The position numbers were made by a program, and so were the translations under genes. Shown in pieces: positions 25,077 through 35,273 of a stretch of DNA of 64,000 nucleotides. The notes beneath the pieces were generated by a model. The model did no database searches. It saw nothing but the letters and a program-made list of their open reading frames with translations, and was not told the origin of the DNA. The number at the start of each line of letters is the position of its first letter. The stretch's first letter is position 1. This DNA is from Bacteroidales bacterium (lineage in GTDB: Bacteria; Bacteroidota; Bacteroidia; Bacteroidales; UBA932). The stretch lies in the NCBI GenBank assembly GCA_022653735.1, contig JALCSU010000005.1:1-64000 (forward strand), given 5' to 3'.

Positions 25077-26630
25077 TTATCTATTTCGTCCATGTGATTT
25101 ACTACTTCTCATTACTACTATTATAGCTGCTTTCAAACACCTCCTCCGATAAGCTTCTTCCTCTTCGTCCGGCCTGCGGCCGTCCCAGCGAAGGTCGGTA
25201 TCAGAGTTGCCGCCACCTCCGCCACCGGAAGGAATTACAGTAGGTGTTCCTCCGACAAGAGCATCGGCAATGGCGAATATCTTTGAGCGGAGAGAAGGGT
25301 TGGCAAGTTGGTCAAGCATTGTTTCCAATGTTGATTTCAAGCCATCATTATTCTCAATAAGCGTTTTAACATCTTTTCTTAACTGATATAATTCTCCGTA
25401 ATCCGCCAATACATTGCGTTGGGCGGCTTCGACCTGCCTGGCTGCATCATTCCTATACAGGGATTCTATCTTGCGGACAATTTCGGTAAACTGCTTGGCG
25501 ATAAACCTGTTCTGACGCTCTACCCATTTATCTGTACCGAACAAGGGCACTTTCTCTGTAATTTGCGGTGGAGTGAAATCGACCTTGTAGTTACGGAATG
25601 GCTGGACAACAGAACGGACTTTCTCTGCATCCTTTGTCAGTTGCTCCAATTCCAGCTCCTTTACCTGAAGCTTACTAACTTTGTCGTCCAATTTAGTCTG
25701 ATACTCTGCAATGAGTTTCTGTATATCCGTTTTCTGCGCCTCATATTTGTCAAGAGTTATCTTGCCGGAAGCGAGTGCTTCATCAATTTCTTTAAGCCGA
25801 TTCCTACCGGCAAGCATTTCCCGTTCAAGTTTCCATATCATAGTCTGGAGTCCTTTGACCGCTTTCTCTGCCTGTTTCGCCTCTTTAGTTAATTTTCGGA
25901 TATATTCACGCTTGTGAAGGTGTTGAACATTGCGACCGTCAATACTGTCACCTCGTTCAAGTCCGTATTTGCTGCCGACCTCTTCATGGAGCGAAGTGTG
26001 CATCTCTCTAAGAATCCGTCCGTATTCATAACAGTCTTTCCCAAATTTCGCCGACCACATCACGCATTCCCGACCGCTTTTAAACCGGATACCCACTGGA
26101 ACAATCAAGGCATGAATATGCGGACTGCTCTCATCGAGGTGCACCTGGAAGCCGATGATGTTCTCCTGGCCATATCTACGAACGCACCATTCATAAATAT
26201 CTTTTGCCCAATGCTCTATTTCCTCGCATCTGTGCAAATGGCTGTTGTCGGCATCTTTTTCCAGATTGACAGTCTGGTCACCGAATGCCATTTCAAGCGT
26301 CCGGTCATGGTTGCCACCGAAAATGAATTTTGCACAACAGTTCGGTTGAATCTTGCTGTCCGGTTTGAAAGGCTTCCAACCTAACTCTGCCAACCGTTCC
26401 TGCAACCGGACTTCGAGAGATTTCTTCTGATAGCCCAACGGATGAATCTTTCCGTCAGAGCCAATCTCGAAATTCAGCTTCATTCTGGTCTTGTCATAGT
26501 GGTTGGTCGGATCCTGATTCTTCCTGTCAATCTTGTCTTCGTTCCAACGCCTTTCGTTTTCATTCGCCTCTGCCGTGCCGAATGACTTTCCGGCTTCGAC
26601 ATGCATGGCCTGTTTTATATCTGTACTCAT
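25077..26630 (-). CDS. MobV-family relaxase
   Basis: A 517-residue plasmid-mobilization relaxase (Mob_Pre/MobV). The metal-binding motif HLDESSPHIH is at 164-173; an upstream KTRMKLNFEIG stretch and the following coiled-coil (about 250-360, KEAKQAEKAVKGLQTMIWKL and further heptads) are usual for the family. It nicks oriT of the element DNA so that it can be transferred by a co-resident conjugative system. The C-terminal tail is glycine-rich (GGGGGG). The gene ends about 30 bases from the palindrome of the defence promoter, so cargo and mobility genes meet here. Confidence 0.9.
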   Translation of the reverse strand: MSTDIKQAMHVEAGKSFGTAEANENERRWNEDKIDRKNQDPTNHYDKTRMKLNFEIGSDGKIHPLGYQKKSLEVRLQERLAELGWKPFKPDSKIQPNCCAKFIFGGNHDRTLEMAFGDQTVNLEKDADNSHLHRCEEIEHWAKDIYEWCVRRYGQENIIGFQVHLDESSPHIHALIVPVGIRFKSGRECVMWSAKFGKDCYEYGRILREMHTSLHEEVGSKYGLERGDSIDGRNVQHLHKREYIRKLTKEAKQAEKAVKGLQTMIWKLEREMLAGRNRLKEIDEALASGKITLDKYEAQKTDIQKLIAEYQTKLDDKVSKLQVKELELEQLTKDAEKVRSVVQPFRNYKVDFTPPQITEKVPLFGTDKWVERQNRFIAKQFTEIVRKIESLYRNDAARQVEAAQRNVLADYGELYQLRKDVKTLIENNDGLKSTLETMLDQLANPSLRSKIFAIADALVGGTPTVIPSGGGGGGNSDTDLRWDGRRPDEEEEAYRRRCLKAAIIVVMRSSKSHGRNR

Positions 26631-26780
26631 ATAGGATATTCTTTTGATAGATGGTTAATGTTTGAGCTTGCTCCTATGCCAGTCTGCTCTGCCAGACAAT
26701 GACCGGATTTTATTGCCGTCAGGCAAAAAGTCCTTATTGTGTTATGGACTTTCTATAAATCCCCAGAACAAGTTCCTTTA
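26631..26780. other. candidate origin of transfer beside the relaxase gene
   Basis: The 150-base gap upstream of the relaxase holds three short inverted repeats: GTCTG...CAGAC (about 26683-26699), TGCCgtcaGGCA (about 26715) and AAAGTCC...GGACTTT (about 26725-26750). MobV origins usually lie just upstream of mob and contain such hairpins beside the nick site. The nick site itself was not recognised. Confidence 0.35.
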
Positions 26781-27809
26781 CTATTCAATAAGTTCCAGTT
26801 CCAGTTCATCAATGAGTAATTGTAATGCTGGATTACGTTGTATCATCTGATGGAGTATCTGTCTCTTTGATGGTGAATACAGGAAGAAGTCTGCAATGTC
26901 CAATCCTTGGCTGCGTTGCTCTTCATCAGATGTACATTCCAAAACATTGGACACAACAACCCGTTTGCATATTCCAGACAACAAAGCAGACTTTTCTTTC
27001 CATTGTTCGGTTGCTCCTAAATCAGGGATGAGAGTAACCTCCCTGCCTCTGAGAACCTGCATGGCTTCACTATTGAAACAACCGTTCTTTCCACCTGTTG
27101 CCAGCCATATATAATCGGGGATAAAATGGCTCATTACAACAGCGGTCTTTTCACTTTCCACCAGCATTACCGGAGACGATGAATTTTTCAGAAGATGTTC
27201 TCCAAACAGACATTGCTTCAAATGGAAATCCTGCAACTTCAACTCGGAATGTGCCCAGCTGACAAAAGCCTGAGGCTCTTTAACCCGATGGCCTGTCTCG
27301 GCATTATAGCACATTACCTTGCCGGTTCTTACCTGTCCATTTATATCTGTCTGCCAGAAAACCGTTGCGCCTCCCCATTTTGAAGATGTCCCTATGCGAT
27401 ACATTTCAAACAATCTGCTTGCCTCATTTTCGCCAAATACATGACAGAAATACTGATATAAGGGGTTGATTGAATAATGTGACAGACTCCTTAACACATA
27501 AGCTGAAGGAATATACGAAGGGACGATACAAGACAGAGTTTTATCTGCCGTCTTATAAGGGGCAGAAAGAAGTGGCTTGCCGCTTCCCTCATCCATTTCC
27601 AACACATCAGGATTATCCTTGAAGTATTCCTTAGGTGTATAGTGGTAGCCACAACTGTTTTCATGATCACACTTGCCGACATTACCGGGAAAGCTAATGC
27701 TGCCTTGTTCATCAATATACCTGACAAAACACCGGCTTTTACCACAGTTCGGACAAGTAGTCTTGCTTCCAGGGCGGTATTTCTGTAAATGGAATCTGTA
27801 TTCACTCAT
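26781..27809 (-). CDS. DUF6371 zinc-finger/Toprim-like protein of the mobilizable element
   Basis: A 342-residue protein opening with a zinc-ribbon motif CPNCGKSRCF and a second Cys cluster (CDHENSCGYH), as in primases. The central region (MLVESEKTAVVMSHF, ATGGKNG, VTLIPDLGA) resembles a Toprim fold with the acidic E and D residues. Such proteins sit between the DUF3987 and mob genes in Bacteroidales mobilizable elements and are thought to act in priming DNA synthesis after transfer or excision. It overlaps the DUF3987 gene by 8 bases. Confidence 0.8.
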   Translation of the reverse strand: MSEYRFHLQKYRPGSKTTCPNCGKSRCFVRYIDEQGSISFPGNVGKCDHENSCGYHYTPKEYFKDNPDVLEMDEGSGKPLLSAPYKTADKTLSCIVPSYIPSAYVLRSLSHYSINPLYQYFCHVFGENEASRLFEMYRIGTSSKWGGATVFWQTDINGQVRTGKVMCYNAETGHRVKEPQAFVSWAHSELKLQDFHLKQCLFGEHLLKNSSSPVMLVESEKTAVVMSHFIPDYIWLATGGKNGCFNSEAMQVLRGREVTLIPDLGATEQWKEKSALLSGICKRVVVSNVLECTSDEEQRSQGLDIADFFLYSPSKRQILHQMIQRNPALQLLIDELELELIE

Positions 27810-29301
27810 GATCCTCTGATTTTAGTGTGGTTGCACTCTGCACTTTTGCACTTTGAGAAGATTGCACGGTATCCTGACAAGATGAAAGTGCAATAGTGCA
27901 AGGTGCATCAGTATTTCCTGTCATAAGTTTGCGATAGACTCCATGCTGAAGCTTTTCTATAAGAGGGTGCTTAAGCCGGCATAATTGGTCAAGCACATAA
28001 TAGACGGTACGTCGGGACATATCAACTTTTCTACCGGCAATAACAGCATCCCCGGAAGTGAACCGATCTTCCAACAGAGAAAGCCACGCTTCCTTAGTTT
28101 CGCCGATACTGTTTATGACAATGGCTTCCTGGATTCTCCTGTATGTTTCCTCATAATAATCAATCATACGGATTGCCGATTCTACGGAGTCCCGCTCAAT
28201 ATATTGCATATCTCCACTATCAGTAGCCCATTTCATTACCTGAAACAACAGGGCAAGACGTGCTACATGGCCGTTGAGTTTCATCTTCCGGCTTTCAACA
28301 TCCGCATCATCCTCAATGGCGTTTACAGCATCGATAATTCCATTGTACCATTCATAAAAGTATTCTTCCGCATCGTCAGACATTGTAAGGATACGGGGAT
28401 TGACCGTTGTACCCTTGTCATCAAGGATACAGGGGATGCTTAAGATTCTGTTGATTATTGTCCTCCATTGATTCATGATGTCAGGACGGGTTGTATTCCG
28501 TTCTTCCCGTCTCCATCCGGATATCTTCCTGTTTTTGGGATAGACAAACAGAAAACGGTCAAGCAATCCGTTGGCAAGGAATTCTGCACGGAAGACTTCC
28601 TGCAGCATATTCGTCTGTACTGAACCGATGACATTTATACATGGATTCTTGATTAGAACAGGACGTGATTCTGATTTGCGGATAATCTTTAACGGCTGTC
28701 CGCTATAAGCTGTCAGCAGATCTTCAATGAGGTTGTTCTTGCTGTTGTACCTTTTGACGGAATTGAACAAAGCCAGGATTTCATCGACGACCAATGTTAT
28801 CCCACGCTGATTATGCTGATGAATATTCATCAGCGCCTCCGGGGTGGAATCATAAATGACCGTCGTTACAAAATTCGGTTTCTTGAGCAGTTGTTCTTCC
28901 CCCTCACTTCCGTGCTTGCCTGCTGACATGGCTCTTTCATATTCGTCATATTCCTCGTTATATTTCTCATGCAGCCGGTCATCATACTCATTAATCGGCT
29001 TATAGATAAAACCGAGGGGAGGAGTCTTTCCAAGCCCGGGACGTCCGACCAGCATCATATAAAGGGATGGGCAAGTTTTCCACTCGCCCTTTATACGAAT
29101 ATGACAAGAGTTGCCTATTGCAGTAGCGACAGCAGAAAGAACAATAGACGCAGTATATTCCACATTGAAATTTTCGTATCTGGCAAGATTGAGGATAATC
29201 TCCTGTATCTTGTCCGGGAAGGCATCCAACGGAAGACCTGTTTCCGGAATGCCTTCCACTTCCGAACGAAGCATGTTGGTCAAATGAATGGTGTCAAACA
29301 T
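27802..29301 (-). CDS. DUF3987 helicase/primase-type P-loop protein
   Basis: The start at 29301 (MFDTIHLTNMLRSEVEGIP) gives about 499 residues and an 8-base overlap with the HTH gene upstream; the in-frame ATG at 29352 lies deep inside that gene. Walker A is GRPGLGKT in the N-terminal third (SLYMMLVGRPGLGKTPPLGF) and a likely Walker B is TLVVDEILALF. The C terminus carries a small HTH-like region (DAVIAGRKVDMSRRTVYYVL). DUF3987 proteins are the replicative ATPases of Bacteroidales integrative elements; the probable role is replication of the excised circle with the DUF6371 protein. Confidence 0.85.
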   Translation of the reverse strand: MFDTIHLTNMLRSEVEGIPETGLPLDAFPDKIQEIILNLARYENFNVEYTASIVLSAVATAIGNSCHIRIKGEWKTCPSLYMMLVGRPGLGKTPPLGFIYKPINEYDDRLHEKYNEEYDEYERAMSAGKHGSEGEEQLLKKPNFVTTVIYDSTPEALMNIHQHNQRGITLVVDEILALFNSVKRYNSKNNLIEDLLTAYSGQPLKIIRKSESRPVLIKNPCINVIGSVQTNMLQEVFRAEFLANGLLDRFLFVYPKNRKISGWRREERNTTRPDIMNQWRTIINRILSIPCILDDKGTTVNPRILTMSDDAEEYFYEWYNGIIDAVNAIEDDADVESRKMKLNGHVARLALLFQVMKWATDSGDMQYIERDSVESAIRMIDYYEETYRRIQEAIVINSIGETKEAWLSLLEDRFTSGDAVIAGRKVDMSRRTVYYVLDQLCRLKHPLIEKLQHGVYRKLMTGNTDAPCTIALSSCQDTVQSSQSAKVQSATTLKSEDHE

Positions 29302-29623
29302 AGCCACCTCCTTCCTGTCTTGGAAGTTCATCACCAATAGCGAAAGCTTCATAATGGAAACGACGCAGAAAGCGGTCTACGTCTTCCTGCGTGTACCAGT
29401 ATTTATCACCTTCACGCGAGTAGCCGAGATAGCCGTTGTCTCGCAACTTTTTCAGATACTTTTCTTTGATGTTCAATTTCTCCATCAAAGACTTGTTGTC
29501 ATATAGACGGTGTCCGCCTTCCTGTGCCGGAGGCGGCAGTTTCTCTTGTCTCTCCACTATGCTGAGAATCTTTTCAAGCAATTCCCGGTCGCATAGCTTC
29601 TCTACATTCGTTTCTTTAGCCAT
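29294..29623 (-). CDS. excisionase-like helix-turn-helix protein
   Basis: A 109-residue protein with a MerR/Xis-type winged helix (YDNKSLMEKLNIKEKYLKKL, then DNGYLGYSREGDKYWYTQED), a typical HTH_17 found next to DUF3987 genes in Bacteroidales elements. It is likely the recombination directionality factor or the regulator of excision and replication genes. It leads the DUF3987-DUF6371-mob run. Confidence 0.8.
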   Translation of the reverse strand: MAKETNVEKLCDRELLEKILSIVERQEKLPPPAQEGGHRLYDNKSLMEKLNIKEKYLKKLRDNGYLGYSREGDKYWYTQEDVDRFLRRFHYEAFAIGDELPRQEGGGYV

Positions 29624-29962
29624 ACTTAAAACAATTATGGCCGATTGCCCTGATGCACACTCAGACCTTCAGCCTGGTTATACGATATGGTACGATTGTG
29701 CACATCGCACCAGAATCACGGCACGAATGTATGAAATAGCTGAGGACTAATAAGTTACAATAAATTATCCAATGTTAGGACAGGTGTTATGGAAAGTTAT
29801 GATTCTGTCACAACTTTGTATGTAACCAGTTGATTACCAGTAATAAAAAAGAGGAAAATAAAATTGAAAAAATCGAAGATTGCCAGATGAAGCAAAACAA
29901 AATGCATAACAAGCCAGAAGCTAAGACTTGCCAAGAACGAAGATGATACTCTTCGTTTTTTG
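29624..29962. other. gene-free gap inside the element
   Basis: About 340 bases between the excisionase-like gene and the membrane protein gene. No gene, repeat or strong promoter match was recognised. It must hold the promoter for the excision/replication genes if these are not read from the integrase side. Confidence 0.4.
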
Positions 29963-30634
29963 TCACTTCTGAAAAAACTTGTCAATTTCTCCGGCATTGT
30001 TAGGGACGGGCATATCCCTCCTGTTCTGTCGGGACTGTCCGATACCGGTCTGTTCAAATAGTGCGTTAAGCTCGACATCGGGAAAGAGTCCGTTGCCGAA
30101 TTCCCAAAAAGTCTTCTGTTCGTATTTGGAATATTCAGGATAATCGCCGCAATATATTCGACCACACATATAGGCAAGAAGAGCCTTTGTCCCTTTCCAG
30201 CTATAATGTGACCCGACCTCTTCAATATATCCAGCTTCTATTGCTTTCGCAAAGATTGTACGGGCAAGTGAAGTATCAAGTCTTCCCGACAATACAACCC
30301 CTTTTGGGGAATCCGGACATTCTGACTGATTATCTATGGCTTGAACGGTTTGCTGATTCTTTTCCCTAAGTTTGATGTGCAGTTTTTCTGCTCCGTATGC
30401 AAATAGCCCCGATAAGATAAGGGCGGTGACAATGCCTGTTATAACGACAGGATCAGGATGATTGTCCTTTACCGGATCAATTATCCCAAGTCCTATAAGG
30501 AGCAGAGTTCCTATAAAAAATACTATTGCAGCAGACCACATGATTATCCTATGGTGCTTATTAAAGATAGTAGAAAGCAGCAATACCAGAACAAATGCGC
30601 ACACCAGCAATAGGAATATCTTCGTAATAGTCAT
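29963..30634 (-). CDS. membrane protein of the mobilizable element, unknown function
   Basis: A 223-residue protein with three predicted helices at the N terminus (about 5-22, 31-50 and 64-81) followed by a soluble domain of about 140 residues containing LDTSLARTIFAKAIEAGYIE and SWKGTKALLAYMCGRIYCGD. Similar proteins commonly sit between integrase and excisionase genes in Bacteroidales elements; their function is unknown to me. The cytoplasmic part could bind DNA or the integrase (inference only). Confidence 0.65.
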   Translation of the reverse strand: MTITKIFLLLVCAFVLVLLLSTIFNKHHRIIMWSAAIVFFIGTLLLIGLGIIDPVKDNHPDPVVITGIVTALILSGLFAYGAEKLHIKLREKNQQTVQAIDNQSECPDSPKGVVLSGRLDTSLARTIFAKAIEAGYIEEVGSHYSWKGTKALLAYMCGRIYCGDYPEYSKYEQKTFWEFGNGLFPDVELNALFEQTGIGQSRQNRRDMPVPNNAGEIDKFFQK

Positions 30635-30691
30635 ATCAAATCAATTTTAGATATAAAATTAATGATTGTTTATAATAGCCATCTACAATTA

Positions 30692-32050
30692 TCAGACAAT
30701 TTCCAGAGATGCAAAATCCTCTTTCAGACGAGCCACTTCCGCCGACAGCGTTTCGGGCAGAAATTTGGCATAAACCTTTTCGGTGACATCCGTGCTTCCA
30801 TGACCGAGCAAACGACTGACAACCGACATGGAAAGTCCCTTGTTCAGTGCAAAGACCGCAAACGAATGCCGGGCAACATGCATTGAGAGGGTAAACGGAA
30901 GCCCTATCTGTTCTCCGACAACCGCCAGCGACTGATTGATACATTTCGTTGCATTGTTACGGGCTTTGTACAGAGCTTCTGCATCATCAAGATCCAGATC
31001 GTCCTTTACTAAGTTGAATACATACCGGCATCCGGCACGTTTCTCCTGCCACCGGTGAAGAATGTTCAGGGCAGGTTCTGTAAGAGGAATTACATGGCGC
31101 TTGTTCGTCTTAATCATGATTTTTCTCAGTTCCTTCTTCTCGAAATTTACATGCCCCCACTGCAATGTCATCACATCGACAACACGGAGTCCACAGGCAT
31201 GGAAGGCAAAGAAGAACATTTCCAAAAACTCCTTACGGCGCGGTTCGGTGCAGGCATGGTAATATTCCAACAGCGCGGACATCTGTTCTTTTGAAAGATA
31301 CTTGCCGTCAAACTCGTTGTCTTCATCTGCAAGAGATATCTTAGAGGTGATACGCATATCCTGAATCCTCGCATTGACGGCATGGTCTATCATCTTCATT
31401 TCGGAAGCATAGGCACACGCCTTCAGAATCGGAGTCAAAGCATGGTTGATCGTTGCATCGCTGTTCTGTTTTATCTCGCGGCGCCACTTGATGTATTCGT
31501 CAATCAGTTCAACCGATATTTCACCTAAATAGATACTGTCCGGCTTATAGGTACCGTTCTTTGTTGCACGGAGAAAGATACGGAAAATATTCATGCCGCT
31601 CTTGCCGTTTTCATAGCGGCTGCGTCCGATTCGGTTTCTCGAATAATCGGATTCAAGCCTTTCCAGAACAAACTCGATAAAATCCTTTCCTTTGTCTTCC
31701 CGTGTGAGCGGTTTGTCGGCCAAAAAGTCGGCGATCACCTGTGCTGTAATCTGATTGGGATGTTTTTCCTGATATTCGGCCAGCAGTCCGTCGATCTTGT
31801 CAGCACGGGCAAGCAGCAGGCTGTTGATACGGTTGGCCTCCGGACCATAACTCGCCCTCACACCTCCGCGTCCCTTGTTGGCTTTCTCGTTCCAGTCGCC
31901 CAGCCGGACAAAGATGTTCATGCCCTTGCGTATCACCTGCCGGTTCCAGGTGTATTCAAGCTGAACAAGATACTGTTTGGCTGGATCGATCTCACCCCGG
32001 ATATGCAGGCGATAGCGTCCCAATGGATATAGTCGTTTCGGTCGTCCCAT
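30692..32050 (-). CDS. int: tyrosine-type site-specific integrase
   Basis: Start at 32050 (MGRPKRLYPLGRYRLHIRGE), giving 452 residues; the longer frame crosses the promoter and arm sites. It has an N-terminal arm-binding domain (to about 110), a SAM-like core-binding domain (about 120-230) and a catalytic domain with Arg in HACGLRVVDVMTLQWG, H-x-x-R in LSMHVARHSFAVFALNKG, the LLGHGSTDVT motif, and nucleophile Tyr in EKVYAKFLPET. It lies next to the right end of the element, as expected, and should catalyse integration into the DUF2795 3' end. Confidence 0.93.
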   Translation of the reverse strand: MGRPKRLYPLGRYRLHIRGEIDPAKQYLVQLEYTWNRQVIRKGMNIFVRLGDWNEKANKGRGGVRASYGPEANRINSLLLARADKIDGLLAEYQEKHPNQITAQVIADFLADKPLTREDKGKDFIEFVLERLESDYSRNRIGRSRYENGKSGMNIFRIFLRATKNGTYKPDSIYLGEISVELIDEYIKWRREIKQNSDATINHALTPILKACAYASEMKMIDHAVNARIQDMRITSKISLADEDNEFDGKYLSKEQMSALLEYYHACTEPRRKEFLEMFFFAFHACGLRVVDVMTLQWGHVNFEKKELRKIMIKTNKRHVIPLTEPALNILHRWQEKRAGCRYVFNLVKDDLDLDDAEALYKARNNATKCINQSLAVVGEQIGLPFTLSMHVARHSFAVFALNKGLSMSVVSRLLGHGSTDVTEKVYAKFLPETLSAEVARLKEDFASLEIV

Positions 32051-32124
32051 ACTGGAGATGTTTGAAATTAAAAAACAGAGGTTGCGGTAATACTCACAAA
32101 CCTCTGTAAAGGTAATGAATTTTG

Positions 32125-32216
32125 TCCAAACAAATCCCGAAATTTCCTCCGAAAAACGTATTTTATCCAAACAAACCACGCCATTTGAGGCGGTCAAACA
32201 CTGTTGTCCAAACAAA
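32125..32216 (+). repeat. three TCCAAACAAA repeats at 41-bp spacing, candidate integrase arm sites
   Basis: TCCAAACAAA occurs at 32125-32134, 32166-32175 and 32207-32216, exactly 41 bases apart (about four helical turns), all on the same face and orientation, between the integrase start and the right attachment repeat. The middle one extends into a 26-bp match with the left end of the element (10894-10919). Confidence 0.7.
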
Positions 32217-32217
32217 T

Positions 32218-32254
32218 TAAATCCCCGCCAATCTTATTGATTGGCAGGGATTTA
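32218..32254. terminator. hairpin at the right end of the element
   Basis: AAATCCC-c-GCCAAT / ATTGGC-a-GGGATTT, a 13-bp stem with one mismatch and a seven-base loop. It sits just beyond the DUF2795 stop codon (minus strand), so it probably ends that transcript; it is carried by the element, not the host. Confidence 0.65.
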
Positions 32255-32280
32255 ATAGCATTTTTGCGCTTAAAATTGCA

Positions 32281-32502
32281 CTAATATTCCTCCTCGTTGA
32301 AGAAGAAGTCGTCTTTGGTCGGGTAGTCCGGCCATATATCTTCTATGCTTTCGTAAATTTCGCCATCGTCCTCAAGTTCCTGAAGATTCTCGATTACCTC
32401 TTCCGGCGCACCGGAACGATTGGCATAATCAATGAGTTCGTCTTTCGTGGCCGGCCAAGGAGCATCGTCCAGGCTGCTGGCAAGTTCAAGTGTCCAATAC
32501 AT
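32281..32502 (-). CDS. DUF2795 protein, integration target of the element
   Basis: A 73-residue acidic protein (ELASSLDDAPWPATKDELID, ending DDFFFNEEEY), a small conserved family widespread in Bacteroidetes, possibly nucleic-acid associated, function unknown. Its last codons lie in the right attachment repeat, so the C terminus is supplied by the element. A second copy of these codons, with synonymous changes, lies at the left end (10818-10841). The TATCTTTG box at 32576-32583 (minus strand) is a plausible -7 element for this gene. Confidence 0.85.
   Translation of the reverse strand: MYWTLELASSLDDAPWPATKDELIDYANRSGAPEEVIENLQELEDDGEIYESIEDIWPDYPTKDDFFFNEEEY
32288..32304. repeat. right attachment repeat of the element
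   Basis: TCCTCCTCGTTGAAGAA, identical to 10825-10841, inside the 3' end of the DUF2795 gene. The strand exchange should fall inside these 17 bases. Confidence 0.8.
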
Positions 32503-32660
32503 ATCAAAAATGTGTTAAGTTTCTGTTAATCAAAATAATCCCCTCAGGCTTCACGCTTAAGGCTCTATTTTGCCGCAAAGATATGCAAAAAATAATTACA
32601 ATGAACTTTTTTTGCTTAATTTTGCAGTCAATTTATGGAAAAACCATTTGAATATTCACC

Positions 32661-34369
<1,709 letters not shown>

Positions 34370-34392
34370 GAATATATTATATTCATAAATTA

Positions 34393-34431
34393 AAAAAGTG
34401 ACTTTAGGTGATTCCCAAAGCCACTTTTTTA
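34393..34431. terminator. bidirectional terminator between trpS and the aquaporin gene
   Basis: AAAAAAGTGaCTTT / AAAGcCACTTTTTT with an 11-base loop and one mismatch; A-run on one side and T-run on the other, between convergent genes. Confidence 0.8.
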
Positions 34432-34450
34432 GTAACATCTCGCCTGCCGA

Positions 34451-35155
34451 TCACTGAGCTTTCGCTTCTGTTATCGCTGGAGATATAGCGCTCCACACAA
34501 CTGCGCTCAGGGCACCGCCGACCAGAGGGGCAACGATGAATACCCAGAGATCCTTGAGGGCTTGTCCGCCAGCGAAAATGGCAGGGCCTATAGAGCGGGC
34601 AGGGTTCACTGATGTTCCGGTGAGATTGATGCACACAAGATGCACTAACGTGAGCGAAAGTCCTATTGCTAGGCCAGCGAAATTGCCAGCGCCAACCTTC
34701 GGGTCTGTGGTGCCAAGCACAACCAGGACGAAGATGAACGTCCCGACAACTTCAACCAGGAAAGCTCCGCCGGCACCGCCTGCTCCAGCGACGCCATTTG
34801 CGCCGAGTCCCGCAGGATTGGCACCAGCGAAAGCTGCGCTAGGCGTCATAGTCTTGGCGAACAGCAGAAGGAGAGCTCCAGCTATTATAGCACCGATCAG
34901 CTGTCCGAGCCAGTAGCCGACAGCGTCTTTCCATGACATCCTGCCAGAAAGAGCAACTCCAAGGGTGATTGCTGGATTGATGTGGCATCCGGAGATACCT
35001 CCGATGGTGTATGCCATTGCCACGACTGTGAGGCCGAATGCTGCTGCCGTAGCGAAAAGCCCGGCAGGAGTACCACAACCAACGAACATGGCTGTCGCAC
35101 AGCCAAAGAATGTCAGAACGAATGTTCCAATGCATTCAACAATGTACTTTTTCAT
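34451..35155 (-). CDS. aqpZ: aquaporin (MIP family channel)
   Basis: The start at 35155 (MKKYIVECIGTFVLTFF) gives 234 residues with six membrane helices. The two half-helix motifs are HINPAITLG and SVNPARSIGPA, both with intact NPA; His and Arg of the selectivity filter point to an AqpZ-type water channel, not a glycerol facilitator. A glycine/alanine-rich loop (GANPAGLGANGVAGAGGAGG) before the fourth helix is longer than in E. coli AqpZ. Inner membrane. Divergent from manC. Confidence 0.92.
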   Translation of the reverse strand: MKKYIVECIGTFVLTFFGCATAMFVGCGTPAGLFATAAAFGLTVVAMAYTIGGISGCHINPAITLGVALSGRMSWKDAVGYWLGQLIGAIIAGALLLLFAKTMTPSAAFAGANPAGLGANGVAGAGGAGGAFLVEVVGTFIFVLVVLGTTDPKVGAGNFAGLAIGLSLTLVHLVCINLTGTSVNPARSIGPAIFAGGQALKDLWVFIVAPLVGGALSAVVWSAISPAITEAKAQ

Positions 35156-35273
35156 ATACATCAAAATTAAAAAAGTGTTACGTTTTTGTCTATTTATCTA
35201 TTACCGTCAAGTTTTCGGGTTATTTTTTGCTAAATTTACAAAAAATAGAAAACGAAACAAATTTCTTTCCAAT

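Larger units (their letters stand above)
10842..32304. mobile_element. integrative mobilizable element of about 21.5 kb with a defence cargo
   Basis: Bounded by 17-bp direct repeats, AT-richer than both flanks, and holding a tyrosine integrase at the right end next to the attachment site, an excisionase-like HTH protein, DUF3987 and DUF6371 proteins and a MobV relaxase, which is the gene set of NBU-like mobilizable elements of Bacteroidales. It has no conjugation machinery of its own, so transfer would need a helper element. The integration target is the 3' end of a DUF2795 gene, which stays intact. The left 14 kb is a defence operon. Confidence 0.85.

Noticed and set aside
26662..26850. Short plus-strand frame upstream of the relaxase gene
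   Set aside because: Overlaps the candidate oriT hairpins and the end of the DUF6371 gene; no coding signs.
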